Source: Flavobacterium fluviale (GTDB taxonomy: Bacteria; Bacteroidota; Bacteroidia; Flavobacteriales; Flavobacteriaceae). From it: 64,000 nt of DNA. The stretch lies in contig NZ_CP030261.1 in assembly GCF_003312915.1 (NCBI RefSeq), forward strand, positions 682,001 through 746,000, read 5' to 3'. This document shows, piece by piece, positions 9,342-18,052 of this stretch (its first letter is position 1; every line of letters starts with the position of its first letter). The notes beneath the pieces are model-generated. The model made no database searches. It was not told where the DNA came from and was given only the letters and a program-made list of their open reading frames with translations. Position numbers and translations under genes: made by a program.

Positions 9342-11087
9342 ATGAAAAGATATTTAATTCTATTTCTACTCACTTTTCAAGGACTTATGGCTCAAGTACA
9401 ATTTGAAGCCAGAGTCAGCAAAAACACGCTTGGACTGAACGAAAGACTTCGTGTAGACTTCATCATGAATGTTGACGGAGATAATTTCGAACAGCCTTCT
9501 TTTGACGGTTTTAAACTTGTTGCAGGACCAAGCCAACAGATTAGTCAATCTTGGATTAATGGTCGAAGCTCTTTCCAGAAAATTTACTCTTATATTTTAC
9601 AGCCTGAGAGAAAAGGTGCTGTAACTATCAAACAAGCCGCAATAGAATACAACGGACAGATTTACAAAACAAATCCAATTAAAGTTACAGTTACCAATGC
9701 TGTAGCTCAGGAAAGAGATCCAAGCGACAGACCTCCAGGATCTGGAAATGAATTATTGACTCTTGTTGCTGAAATTTCAAAAACTAATCCATACCTAAAT
9801 GAACCAATTACAGTAGTTTACAAACTGTATTTCAACAACATTGGCGTAACGGGATTTAAAGAGCTGGCAAAACCTAAATACAATGATTTCTGGAATCAGA
9901 ATATTGACATTAAGCAATTGGCTATTGAAGAAGGAAATTACCAAGGACAGAGATGTTACTACGTAATCCTGAAAAAAGCAATTTTATATCCTCAAAAAGC
10001 TGGAAAACTCACAATTGAACCTCTTTCACTAGATATTGGTGTACAATTACCAACAAATCGACGCGATATGTTTGGTCAAATGATTATTACTGAAGACAAT
10101 AAAGTAGTTTCGGCGGGAGCTAAAACAATAAATGTACGACCTCTTCCTGAGAGCACAAAACCAGAAGGATTTACAGGCGCTGTTGGAAGATTGAACTTTA
10201 CGGTTACACCTTCTAAAACAACACTTAAAAATGGCGAAAGTCTAGATTTAATTGTAAGTGCACAGGGAACTGGAAATATGAAGTTATTTACACTTCCAAA
10301 ACCAGTTGTTCCAAATGCCTTGGAAATGTATGATCCTGTTCATGATGAAAAAGTAACAACATCATTAGCTGGAATGTCTGGAAGAATTACAGATAAATAT
10401 ACTATCATTCCGCAGTACAAAGGAAAATATGCGATTAAACCAATGCAGTTTTCATACTTTGATTTGAGTTCGGGTACTTATAAAACAATCACTTCTAAAG
10501 AAATTATGGTGGATGTTTTAGACGGTCCAACTCCTGCAGAAGCAAATACAGGATCTGCTGCTAAAAATGTAGCTGCCAAAACAGAACAATTTAAAAATAT
10601 CAAACCTAAAACAATTTTAGTTAGTATAGCTAAAAATGATTTTTATGGTTCTGATTTATATTTGGGATTATTATTCGCTCCGTTCATCATCATTCCGCTG
10701 ATTATTTTAGGTAAGAAGAAAAAAGAAGCTATCGACAGTGACGTTACTGGAAATAGAATTAGAATGAACAATAGACTGGCGAAGAAATATTTATCGCAGG
10801 CGAAGAAACATCTTAACAATAAAGAGCCTTTCTATATCGCACTGGAAAAAGCAATGCACAATTTCTTGAAAGCCAAACTGCATATTGAAACCTCAGAAAT
10901 GAGTAAAGACAATATTAGAGAATTGTTGTTGTCTAGAAATGCAAATCCAGAAACCGTACAAAACTTTATCGCTTTGACCGAAAACTGTGAATTTGCACGT
11001 TATGCACCAGCATCAAGTGCTTCGATTCAGCAGGATTACGATAAGGCGGTTTTGATTATTTCTGAGTTAGAAAAACAGATTGTTTAA
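9342..11087 (+). CDS. batD: BatD family protein
   Basis: This is a 581-residue protein with signal peptide MKRYLILFLLTFQGLMAQ, followed by tandem beta-sandwich repeats typical of BatD (oxygen tolerance) over about 400 residues, including LRVDFIMNVDGDNFEQPSF and ISKTNPYLNEPITVVYKLYF. One TM segment lies near residue 440-460 (LYLGLLFAPFIIIPLIILG), and a cytosolic helical tail of about 120 residues follows. It is thought to be a large periplasmic component of the Bat complex. It follows batC after 104 bp of repeated TTAAACGATTAAA words. Confidence 0.93.
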   Translation: MKRYLILFLLTFQGLMAQVQFEARVSKNTLGLNERLRVDFIMNVDGDNFEQPSFDGFKLVAGPSQQISQSWINGRSSFQKIYSYILQPERKGAVTIKQAAIEYNGQIYKTNPIKVTVTNAVAQERDPSDRPPGSGNELLTLVAEISKTNPYLNEPITVVYKLYFNNIGVTGFKELAKPKYNDFWNQNIDIKQLAIEEGNYQGQRCYYVILKKAILYPQKAGKLTIEPLSLDIGVQLPTNRRDMFGQMIITEDNKVVSAGAKTINVRPLPESTKPEGFTGAVGRLNFTVTPSKTTLKNGESLDLIVSAQGTGNMKLFTLPKPVVPNALEMYDPVHDEKVTTSLAGMSGRITDKYTIIPQYKGKYAIKPMQFSYFDLSSGTYKTITSKEIMVDVLDGPTPAEANTGSAAKNVAAKTEQFKNIKPKTILVSIAKNDFYGSDLYLGLLFAPFIIIPLIILGKKKKEAIDSDVTGNRIRMNNRLAKKYLSQAKKHLNNKEPFYIALEKAMHNFLKAKLHIETSEMSKDNIRELLLSRNANPETVQNFIALTENCEFARYAPASSASIQQDYDKAVLIISELEKQIV

Positions 11088-11185
11088 TTTTTTTTACTGC
11101 AAAGTCCGCTAAGAAAATTGATTTAGATTTAGATTTCGATGAATTTAAGTTCGCAAAGTTGAAAATCTTATTACATATTTAGAAA

Positions 11186-11932
11186 ATGAAAAACATACTA
11201 TATCTCTTTTTATTAATCTCACAGGTTTTCTTTGCGCAGGGGCGCTTTGAAGCAGGAAATGCTTTATACGAGAAGGGACAATATAAAGAAGCTGTGCAGG
11301 TTTATGAAAACATCATTAAAGAAGACAAATTACATTCGGCTGAATTGTATTTTAATCTTGGAAACTGCTATTATAAATTAAACCAAGTTGCACCTTCTAT
11401 TTATAATTATGAAAAAGCACTGGTTTTAAAACCAAACGACCCAGAAACTTTAAACAATTTAAAGTTTGCCAAAAAGCTTACAATCGATGAAATTAAGGAA
11501 GTTCCCAAAGTTGGTTTTGCAAAACTGATTCAAAACTTTACATCGATTTTTGATTATAATACGTGGGCAAAAATTGCTGTTGCAATCGGGTTTATCTTTT
11601 TACTGAGTTTTATTGGTTATTATTTTTCAAGCGCTACACTAGCCAAAAGAATCTATTTCGTTGGAATGTTTATCCTTTTGATAGCACTTGGTTTAAGTAT
11701 TGGTGCTGGAATGTCCGAGAAAAATAATTTTGATAACGATCGCGTTGCAATTGTTTTTTCTGAGTTCAGCCAAGTTCGAAACGAACCTCAAAAATCTGCA
11801 AATGGAATTATTCTATTACACGAAGGGGCAAAAGTTTACGTACTAGAAAGTGCTGCTGGATGGAAAAAAGTAGAATTAACAGATGGAACTCAAGGCTGGA
11901 TTGATTCTTCGACTATTAAAGAAGTGAAATAA
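11186..11932 (+). CDS. batE: BatE, TPR plus SH3-like protein
   Basis: This is a 248-residue protein with signal peptide 1-17 (ending VFFAQ), two TPR units (about 20-95), two TM segments (about 128-147 and 156-175) and a C-terminal bacterial SH3 domain (about 185-245, ending GWKKVELTDGTQGWIDSS). SH3_3 domains often bind cell-wall peptides, so BatE may tether the complex to peptidoglycan; that is inference. It is the last gene of the operon and is followed by a bidirectional terminator. Confidence 0.92.
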   Translation: MKNILYLFLLISQVFFAQGRFEAGNALYEKGQYKEAVQVYENIIKEDKLHSAELYFNLGNCYYKLNQVAPSIYNYEKALVLKPNDPETLNNLKFAKKLTIDEIKEVPKVGFAKLIQNFTSIFDYNTWAKIAVAIGFIFLLSFIGYYFSSATLAKRIYFVGMFILLIALGLSIGAGMSEKNNFDNDRVAIVFSEFSQVRNEPQKSANGIILLHEGAKVYVLESAAGWKKVELTDGTQGWIDSSTIKEVK

Positions 11933-11952
11933 GATTTAAAAATATTCAAATA

Positions 11953-11997
11953 AAAAATTCCAAATTCCAATGTTAAACTGGAGTTTGGAATTTTTAT
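11953..11997. terminator. Bidirectional terminator between batE and the VWA lipoprotein gene
   Basis: AAAAATTCCAAA (11953-11964) pairs exactly with TTTGGAATTTTT (11984-11995). The A-run on the left and T-run on the right let it work for both convergent genes. Confidence 0.7.
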
Positions 11998-12014
11998 TTT
12001 TTTAGAATTTCTAA

Positions 12015-13562
12015 TTAGTTTACAGCATCCACCAATCTTATAAATTCTGCTCTGTAACCATCTTCATCATTATACAAACCAGACTTTGCTAATTTTTTAA
12101 TGTCTGAGGTTGAACTGCTGGTAATGTATTTTGACTCGCGTAATTTTAATCCGAACCAAGAAACTGCGGTTGTAAATTTAAAATCAGGAGAACTGTTTTG
12201 AAGATCTGTTTTCCTATCTGCTATCACATTTACTATTTCAATACTTTTATCACCATCAGGTTTTTTATATCTGAATTTTACGGTTGCCAATTCATCACTG
12301 TAATTGCCTTCTGTTTTTTGTGTTTTAGTATATTTTAGATCAGACGGAACATAGCTGCTTTCTACACCAGCTGGAATAATTTCATACAAAGCCGTAACGG
12401 AATGCCCGCTTCCTAATTCGCCCGCATCTATCTTATCATTTTTGAAATCTTCAGCATTTAGTTTGCGGTTTTCATAACCAATCAATCGATACGCCTGAAC
12501 GTGTTTTGGATTAAACTCAATTTGAATTTTCACATCTTTCGCAATAGCAAACATCGATCCTTTAAATTCTTTTCCTAAAAAACGATTTGCTTCTTGAATA
12601 TTATCGATGTAAGCGTAATTTCCGTTTCCTTTATCGGCAAGAATTTCCATTTTAGAATCTTTATAATTCCCCATTCCATAACCTAAAACAGTTAAAAACA
12701 CACCGGAGTTTCTTTTTTGTTCAATTAGTTTCATCATCTCATCATCACTTGATGCTCCAATATTAAAGTCACCATCAGTAGCTATCACTACCCTGTTATT
12801 GCCGCCTTTTATAAAATTTTGCTGTGCCAATTTGTAAGCCAGTTCGATTCCTTCGCCTCCTGCTGTGCTTCCTCCTGCATGCAGTTCATCAAAAGCCTCC
12901 ATAATTTCATCTTTCCTATCACCAGAAGTTGGTTCCAAAACAACTCCAGCAGATCCTGCATACACTACAATAGAAACTTTATCACTATTTCGAAGTTCTT
13001 TTACAAGAACCTTCATTGATTCTTTCAATAACGGCAATTTGTTTTGCTCATCCATAGATCCAGAAACATCTACTAAAAAAACAAGATTAGAAGCCGGCAA
13101 ATTTTCCATTGGAACATTTTTTCCCTGCAAACCAATCTTTAACAGTCGGCTGTTTGTATTCCACGGACAGTCGCTGTATTCAGTATTAATAGCAAACGGA
13201 TGCTGCCCATCTGGCTGTGGATATTTATATTTAAAGAAATTGATCATTTCCTCTACACGAACGGCATCTTTTGGAACTTTCTGCCCTTCATTAATAAAAC
13301 GTCGAATATTGGTGTATGACGCATTATCAACGTCTATAGAAAAAGTAGATAGTGGTTCTTTCAGCGGAGATTCAAACGGATTTTCTTCTAATCCTGCGTA
13401 GCTTTCTGTATTCGGTTCAATGTACATTTCCTCTGGAATTTCATCTACTACAGCTGCAGCAGAATCAACTGTCTCGTAACTTTGGTCTGCTGATTCAACT
13501 TTCTTACAGCTGAAAATAGTAAATACGAGGAATGCCATCATAAAGAAATTAAGATTTCTCAT
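12015..13562 (-). CDS. YfbK-like VWA domain lipoprotein
   Basis: This is a 515-residue lipoprotein with lipobox TIFSC (Cys19). A YfbK-type N-terminal domain occupies about 68-160 (STFSIDVDNASYTNIRRFI, then VRVEEMINFFKYKYP). A VWA domain with DVSGS at 165-169 and a later TDGDFNIGASSDDEM follows. A C-terminal DUF3520-like domain begins about residue 330. It is presumed to be lipid-anchored in the envelope; the family's role is unknown. It converges on the Bat operon, adding a fourth MIDAS-bearing protein to this MoxR neighbourhood, but is on the opposite strand and independently expressed. Confidence 0.9.
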   Translation of the reverse strand: MRNLNFFMMAFLVFTIFSCKKVESADQSYETVDSAAAVVDEIPEEMYIEPNTESYAGLEENPFESPLKEPLSTFSIDVDNASYTNIRRFINEGQKVPKDAVRVEEMINFFKYKYPQPDGQHPFAINTEYSDCPWNTNSRLLKIGLQGKNVPMENLPASNLVFLVDVSGSMDEQNKLPLLKESMKVLVKELRNSDKVSIVVYAGSAGVVLEPTSGDRKDEIMEAFDELHAGGSTAGGEGIELAYKLAQQNFIKGGNNRVVIATDGDFNIGASSDDEMMKLIEQKRNSGVFLTVLGYGMGNYKDSKMEILADKGNGNYAYIDNIQEANRFLGKEFKGSMFAIAKDVKIQIEFNPKHVQAYRLIGYENRKLNAEDFKNDKIDAGELGSGHSVTALYEIIPAGVESSYVPSDLKYTKTQKTEGNYSDELATVKFRYKKPDGDKSIEIVNVIADRKTDLQNSSPDFKFTTAVSWFGLKLRESKYITSSSTSDIKKLAKSGLYNDEDGYRAEFIRLVDAVN

Positions 13563-13772
13563 AAAGTAAATTTTTTAAAAATTAATAAAAGGTTATAGGC
13601 TTCAAATAAGGACTAGCATTCCGGATGTACTAGAAGTAATTATTTGCAATTTTCGAGTATGCAAAATCGTGCCAAAAAATTTACAAATGTTTTTCTTACG
13701 TGAAAAAAAATTAAAAACCTTGATTTTTAAAGGAATTAATGTGAAATATTTTTTTTTCTTTTCGTGTAAATT

Positions 13773-13955
13773 GTAGAGACGCACCGCAGTGCGTCTAAGT
13801 CAAGTAGATCGGCAAAGATCATATCAGATGCACTGAAGTGATTTTTTTTTTTGCCACAGATTAATGGATTTGAAATGATTAATCCTTTTTTAATCTTTTA
13901 ATGTGTTGCATTACTTTATATTTCTGTGTGTAGACGCACTGCGGTGCGTCTCTAC
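13773..13955. repeat. REPIN-like inverted pair of GACGCACTGCGGTGCGTC palindromes
   Basis: The 412-bp spacer 13563-13974 holds no gene. Bases 13773-13797 are the exact reverse complement of 13931-13955 (25 nt, core GACGCACCGCAGTGCGTC, itself a palindrome). Between them lie a degenerate third copy (GATGCACTGAAGTG, about 13828-13841) and a GCCACAGATTAATG word (13852-13865). A further copy is at 62794-62820. The arrangement matches mobile REP doublets. Confidence 0.8.
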
Positions 13956-13974
13956 AGAATATTGGACTATGAAA

Positions 13975-14544
13975 TTAAAACTGATATATTTTCTCAGGCG
14001 TAACGCAATAATCCAATTTAATATCCGACTCAAAAACATCATCAATCTGACTTACGGCTTCAAAAAAAGAAAGTCCGATTTTGAGGGTTTCGGGTTTGCA
14101 CTCTGCAAGGAATTTATCGTAAAAGCCTTTTCCGTAGCCGATTCGGTTTCCAAAAACATCAAAAGCTAAAAGCGGTACAAAAACAACTTCGACTTTAGAA
14201 GATGGTACTTCGATTCCGTCAACAGGTTCTGGAATATTATATTCGTTCTTTTTAATTTTGGTATTATCGGTCAAAAGAAAATGAGTCATTTTTCTGGATT
14301 CGAAATCACTTTTAGAAATCAGGATTTCTTTGTCTTTTCCAGAAAGCAAATGAAGTACAAATTCGGTATTAACTTCTTTTTGCTCTTCGATAGGAAGAAA
14401 AACATGGTAATAAATTTTATCCCAAATTGGCATCTGAATCAATTGGTTGGCAATTTTCAGACTTTTTTCTTCGACTTCATCAAAAGAAAGTGCTTTACGG
14501 AAATTTTTATATTCTATTCGAAGTTCTTTTTTATTCGTCGGCAT
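13975..14544 (-). CDS. 5-formyltetrahydrofolate cyclo-ligase
   Basis: This is a 189-residue enzyme that converts 5-formyl-THF to 5,10-methenyl-THF with ATP in the cytosol. The family signature VPLLAFDVFGNRIGYGKGFY followed by DKF is present near residue 125, and an N-terminal LRIEYKNFRKAL basic helix is typical. ATG 14544 was chosen. An upstream in-frame ATG at 14613 would give 23 residues that are a shadow of the next gene. Its start overlaps the end of the aspartoacylase-family gene by 14 nt, so the two are translationally coupled. Confidence 0.93.
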   Translation of the reverse strand: MPTNKKELRIEYKNFRKALSFDEVEEKSLKIANQLIQMPIWDKIYYHVFLPIEEQKEVNTEFVLHLLSGKDKEILISKSDFESRKMTHFLLTDNTKIKKNEYNIPEPVDGIEVPSSKVEVVFVPLLAFDVFGNRIGYGKGFYDKFLAECKPETLKIGLSFFEAVSQIDDVFESDIKLDYCVTPEKIYQF

Positions 14545-15511
14545 TTTCGGGATTACTTTTAGATAAATGATAAATGGCATCGCCTTCGTAAACAATTGGC
14601 GAATGGTTTGCATTAATTACAAAACCATCATGTGGTGCTTTTACTTTCTGTTCAAATTTACCAAATGGATCTGTAATAATGGCTAAGATAGTGCCTTTGG
14701 TTACAAATCTTCCGACTAAATTAAAATCGTGCAGCAAACCCGAACATTTTGCACGAAGCCAAACCGATTGTTTAATATAAATTGAAGGTTCAAAAGCTGG
14801 CTCAACCAATTGCTTTGGATCAAGCATATTTAGATAATGCAGTAAACGTTTTGTGCCCAAAACACCTTCATTGGCAATTTCATTATTAATATCCAAAGAT
14901 TTTCCGCCTTCAAAAAGAAGCATTTTGACATTGGCTTTTTCAGAAGTATTTCTAAAAGAACCATTTATATTTTTAGAATATAAAGTAAACGGCGCATTAA
15001 AAACATCTGCCAAAATTTTCAACTCGGGATTATTTTCAGTGATTCTAATTTGAGGGGCATTGAAACGACTTGCTCCGCCTGCGTGAAAATCGACTGCATA
15101 ATCTAGAATCGGCAGAATTTCTTCAACAATATGATAGGCAAATCTACTGGCAAGCGAACCTTTTTTACTTCCTGGAAAAACACGGTTTAAGTCGCGGCCG
15201 TCTGGAAATTCGCGCGATTTATTCACAAAACCATACATATTGATCACCGGAATACAAATTATTGTACCTCGCGTGGGTCTGTTAATTTTTTTGCTGATAA
15301 TCTGACGAACGATTTCGACGCCATTTATTTCGTCGCCGTGGATTCCAGCCGAAAACAAAACCGTTGGGCCTTCAATCTTGGAACGGCGTACAATAACAGG
15401 AATATTTAATTTGGTTGTAGTGTGCAGTCGAGCAATTTCGACGTTTATCGTTCTGTGTTCTCCCGGCAAAATCGATTCGCCAAAAATAACCAATGGAGTA
15501 CTATTTTTCAT
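14531..15511 (-). CDS. Succinylglutamate desuccinylase/aspartoacylase family zinc hydrolase
   Basis: This is a 326-residue M14-like zinc carboxypeptidase-fold enzyme. Zinc ligands appear in SAGIHGDEINGVEI (HxxE) near residue 54 and in the VDFHAGG segment near 140, with a catalytic Glu in LLFEGGKSLD. The C-terminal region (about 250-326) is a barrel-sandwich-like domain, as in the AstE/AspA proteins found near RimK. Here there is no rimK within view. It may remove an N-acyl or glutamyl group from an amino acid; the substrate is not predictable. It diverges from uvrC. Confidence 0.88.
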   Translation of the reverse strand: MKNSTPLVIFGESILPGEHRTINVEIARLHTTTKLNIPVIVRRSKIEGPTVLFSAGIHGDEINGVEIVRQIISKKINRPTRGTIICIPVINMYGFVNKSREFPDGRDLNRVFPGSKKGSLASRFAYHIVEEILPILDYAVDFHAGGASRFNAPQIRITENNPELKILADVFNAPFTLYSKNINGSFRNTSEKANVKMLLFEGGKSLDINNEIANEGVLGTKRLLHYLNMLDPKQLVEPAFEPSIYIKQSVWLRAKCSGLLHDFNLVGRFVTKGTILAIITDPFGKFEQKVKAPHDGFVINANHSPIVYEGDAIYHLSKSNPENADE

Positions 15512-15646
15512 CTCGAATTATAAAATCTAAATATAGAAATTATTCTTTTGATTTTGTAAATTTGAAACTAAATCAATGTTAAGCTTCATTTAGAAATCGG
15601 AATGGTTTTTGAAAAGCTTTTCGAACATCTTCAGAAACACTATAGA

Positions 15647-17446
15647 ATGCAAAAACCAGCCTTAGATCTTCAAATTTTAACCTTGCCAGACAACCCCGGT
15701 GTTTATCAATATTATGATAAAGACGGGAAAATCTTGTATGTCGGCAAAGCCAAAAATTTAAAAAAAAGGGTTTCTTCATATTTCAATAAAATACACGACA
15801 CAAAGAAAACAAATGTTCTGGTTAGAAAAATTGTAACCATAAAACATATCGTTGTTCCTACAGAAACTGATGCGCTTTTATTAGAAAACAATTTAATTAA
15901 AACTTTACAGCCCAGATATAATGTTTTACTGCGCGATGACAAAAGTTATCCTTGGATCTGTATTAAAAAAGAGCCTTTTTCGAGAATATTTTTAACTCGA
16001 AGAATGGTAAAAGACGGCTCTGAATATTTTGGCCCGTACACCAATTTCAAGATGGTTTACACGATTCTGGATTTAATTAAAGAGCTGTATCCATTAAGAA
16101 CCTGCAATTACGATTTAAGTAAATCGAATATCGACTCTGGAAAATTTAAGGTTTGTTTGGAATATCATATCGGAAATTGTAAAGGCCCTTGCGAAGGTTT
16201 GGAACCTTTAGAAGAATATCAAAGACAAGTCAACGCCATTCGCGAAATCCTGAAAGGAAATTTCAAAGAAAGTTTAAAGGATTTCAAGAAATTGATGAAT
16301 AATTATGCGCAGAATTTACAATTTGAAGAAGCGCAGAAAATTAAAGAAAAAATCGAAGTTCTTGAAAACTATCAATCTCGATCAACAATTGTAAATCCGA
16401 AAATTACCAATATTGATGTTTTTTCAATCGTTTCTGACGAAAGTGCCGCTTATGTCAATTTCCTTCAGATTTCTCACGGTTCGATTATTCGTTCACATAC
16501 TTTAGAAATCAAGAAAAAACTCGACGAAAGCGATGAAGAATTATTAGAATTGGCGATTATAGAACTTCGTGAACGTTTTAATTTATTGTCAAAAGAAATC
16601 ATTGTTCCTTTTGAAATGGATTTGGGCGAAAATATTAAAACAACCGTTCCGCAGCTCGGGGACAAAAAACAAATTTTAGATCTATCGATTAGAAATGCCA
16701 AATTCTACCGCATCGAACAATTAAAACAATTGCAAATTGTAGATCCAGATCGCCACGTAAATAGAATTATGGCGCAGATGCAGAAAGATTTACGTCTTCC
16801 TGTTGAGCCTCGACATATAGAATGTTTTGATAACTCGAACATACAAGGAACAAATCCCGTTGCTGCCTGCGTGGTTTTTAAAGATGGAAAACCAAGTAAA
16901 AAAGATTATCGCCATTTTAATGTAAAAACCGTTGAAGGTCCAGACGATTTTGCTTCGATGACCGAAATTGTTTACCGCCGTTACAAAAGATTATTAGATG
17001 AAAATCAGCCTTTACCGCAATTAATAATTATTGATGGTGGAAAGGGACAATTGTCATCTGCCCTAAAAAGTATCGATGAGTTGGGTCTACGTGGTAAAAT
17101 TGCCATTATCGGAATTGCAAAACGTTTGGAAGAACTTTTTTATCCAGGCGATTCTATTCCGTTATATCTGGATAAAAAATCTGAAACCTTAAAAGTTATT
17201 CAGCAGTTACGAAATGAGGCGCACCGTTTTGGTATTACTTTTCACCGAGATAAACGAAGCAAAGCCGCGCTTAATTCATCTGTAGAAAGCATCCCTGGAA
17301 TTGGCGAAAAAACCATGCTGGCGTTAATACAACATTTTAAAAGTGTTAAAAGATTGAAACTGGCAACAGAAAAAGAAATTTCGGCCGTTGTAGGAGTATC
17401 AAGGGCTAAAAAAATTGTAGATTTTTATCATCCGAAAGAAAACTAA
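15647..17446 (+). CDS. uvrC: Excinuclease ABC subunit UvrC
   Basis: This is a 599-residue dual-incision nuclease of nucleotide excision repair. The GIY-YIG domain is at about 8-90 (NPGVYQYYDKDGKILYVGKA), the UVR motif for UvrB contact near 215 (EEAQKIKEKIEVLENY), the C-terminal RNase H-like nuclease has ECFDNSNIQGTNPVA, and a final helix-hairpin-helix IPGIGEKTMLALIQHF. The ATG at 15647 was preferred to the upstream ATG at 15602 because family members begin close to this point. A -7-like TAAATTTG is at 15557-15564, with no TTG at the -33 spacing. Confidence 0.96.
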   Translation: MQKPALDLQILTLPDNPGVYQYYDKDGKILYVGKAKNLKKRVSSYFNKIHDTKKTNVLVRKIVTIKHIVVPTETDALLLENNLIKTLQPRYNVLLRDDKSYPWICIKKEPFSRIFLTRRMVKDGSEYFGPYTNFKMVYTILDLIKELYPLRTCNYDLSKSNIDSGKFKVCLEYHIGNCKGPCEGLEPLEEYQRQVNAIREILKGNFKESLKDFKKLMNNYAQNLQFEEAQKIKEKIEVLENYQSRSTIVNPKITNIDVFSIVSDESAAYVNFLQISHGSIIRSHTLEIKKKLDESDEELLELAIIELRERFNLLSKEIIVPFEMDLGENIKTTVPQLGDKKQILDLSIRNAKFYRIEQLKQLQIVDPDRHVNRIMAQMQKDLRLPVEPRHIECFDNSNIQGTNPVAACVVFKDGKPSKKDYRHFNVKTVEGPDDFASMTEIVYRRYKRLLDENQPLPQLIIIDGGKGQLSSALKSIDELGLRGKIAIIGIAKRLEELFYPGDSIPLYLDKKSETLKVIQQLRNEAHRFGITFHRDKRSKAALNSSVESIPGIGEKTMLALIQHFKSVKRLKLATEKEISAVVGVSRAKKIVDFYHPKEN

Positions 17447-17452
17447 TTCACT

Positions 17453-18043
17453 TTGAAAAAATACTTTTTACATATCTGTTTAAGTTTATTTTGCTCTATT
17501 TTATATAGTCAAAATGATATTTCTTTGGTACAAAAAGACAAAAGCAAATTCAAAATAAGTTTAAAAACCAATTCTGCCTCAGAAGAAAGCGAAGAAATCC
17601 AGCAGGCAGTAGAAGTCAAAAATTTTCAAACCGGAAAAACCTAGATCATTACAAATATCGAAACGTCTATTACGGGAAAACCAACTCATTTGGAAGTAAA
17701 CGATTATAATTTTGATGGTTTTACAGACTTTGCTGCTTTTCATAGTGATGATGGAATGGGAGTTTATACGATTTACCAGATTTTTATTTTTAATCCGAAA
17801 ACTAAAAATTTTGAAGCTTTACAATTTCCAACCAATTTCAATCCGAAATGTGATATGTTTTGCGATGTAAAAGTCGATAAAACTAAACAAACACTAAGTT
17901 CAAGCTGCAGAGGCGGCGCGAAAACCCACACGGATATTTGGAAATTTGATCCAACCAAAAAATTAATACTTTCAAAAACAGAATCCTACTAAGATAATCT
18001 ATTAAAAGCAAAAAAAATTGCCGACTTTTACAAAACCAATTAG
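17453..18043 (+). pseudogene. Exported protein gene interrupted by two in-frame stop codons
   Basis: One reading frame runs from TTG 17453 to TAG 18041-18043, broken only by TAG at 17642-17644 and TAA at 17990-17992. The three pieces (63, 115 and 16 residues) read on without any frameshift: signal peptide LKKYFLHICLSLFCSILYSQ, acidic linker, then a calcium/FG-GAP-like strand EVNDYNFDGFTDFAAF, and after the last stop DNLLKAKKIADFYKTN. Both stops could arise from Gln codons (CAG, CAA) by C-to-T change. It looks like a recently inactivated secreted protein of the XAC2610-like type; readthrough or sequencing error are the alternatives. It lies 6 bp after uvrC. Confidence 0.75.
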
Positions 18044-18052
18044 TTAATTTCT

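Noticed and set aside
12819..13401. Plus-strand frames of 66 and 178 residues opposite the YfbK-like gene
   Set aside because: They are antisense shadows of a well-supported VWA lipoprotein gene, with no start context or family features.
17453..18043. Selenocysteine or pyrrolysine recoding at the in-frame stops
   Set aside because: The stops are TAG and TAA, not TGA, there is no downstream insertion element or dedicated machinery in view, and the two different stops fit mutation better.
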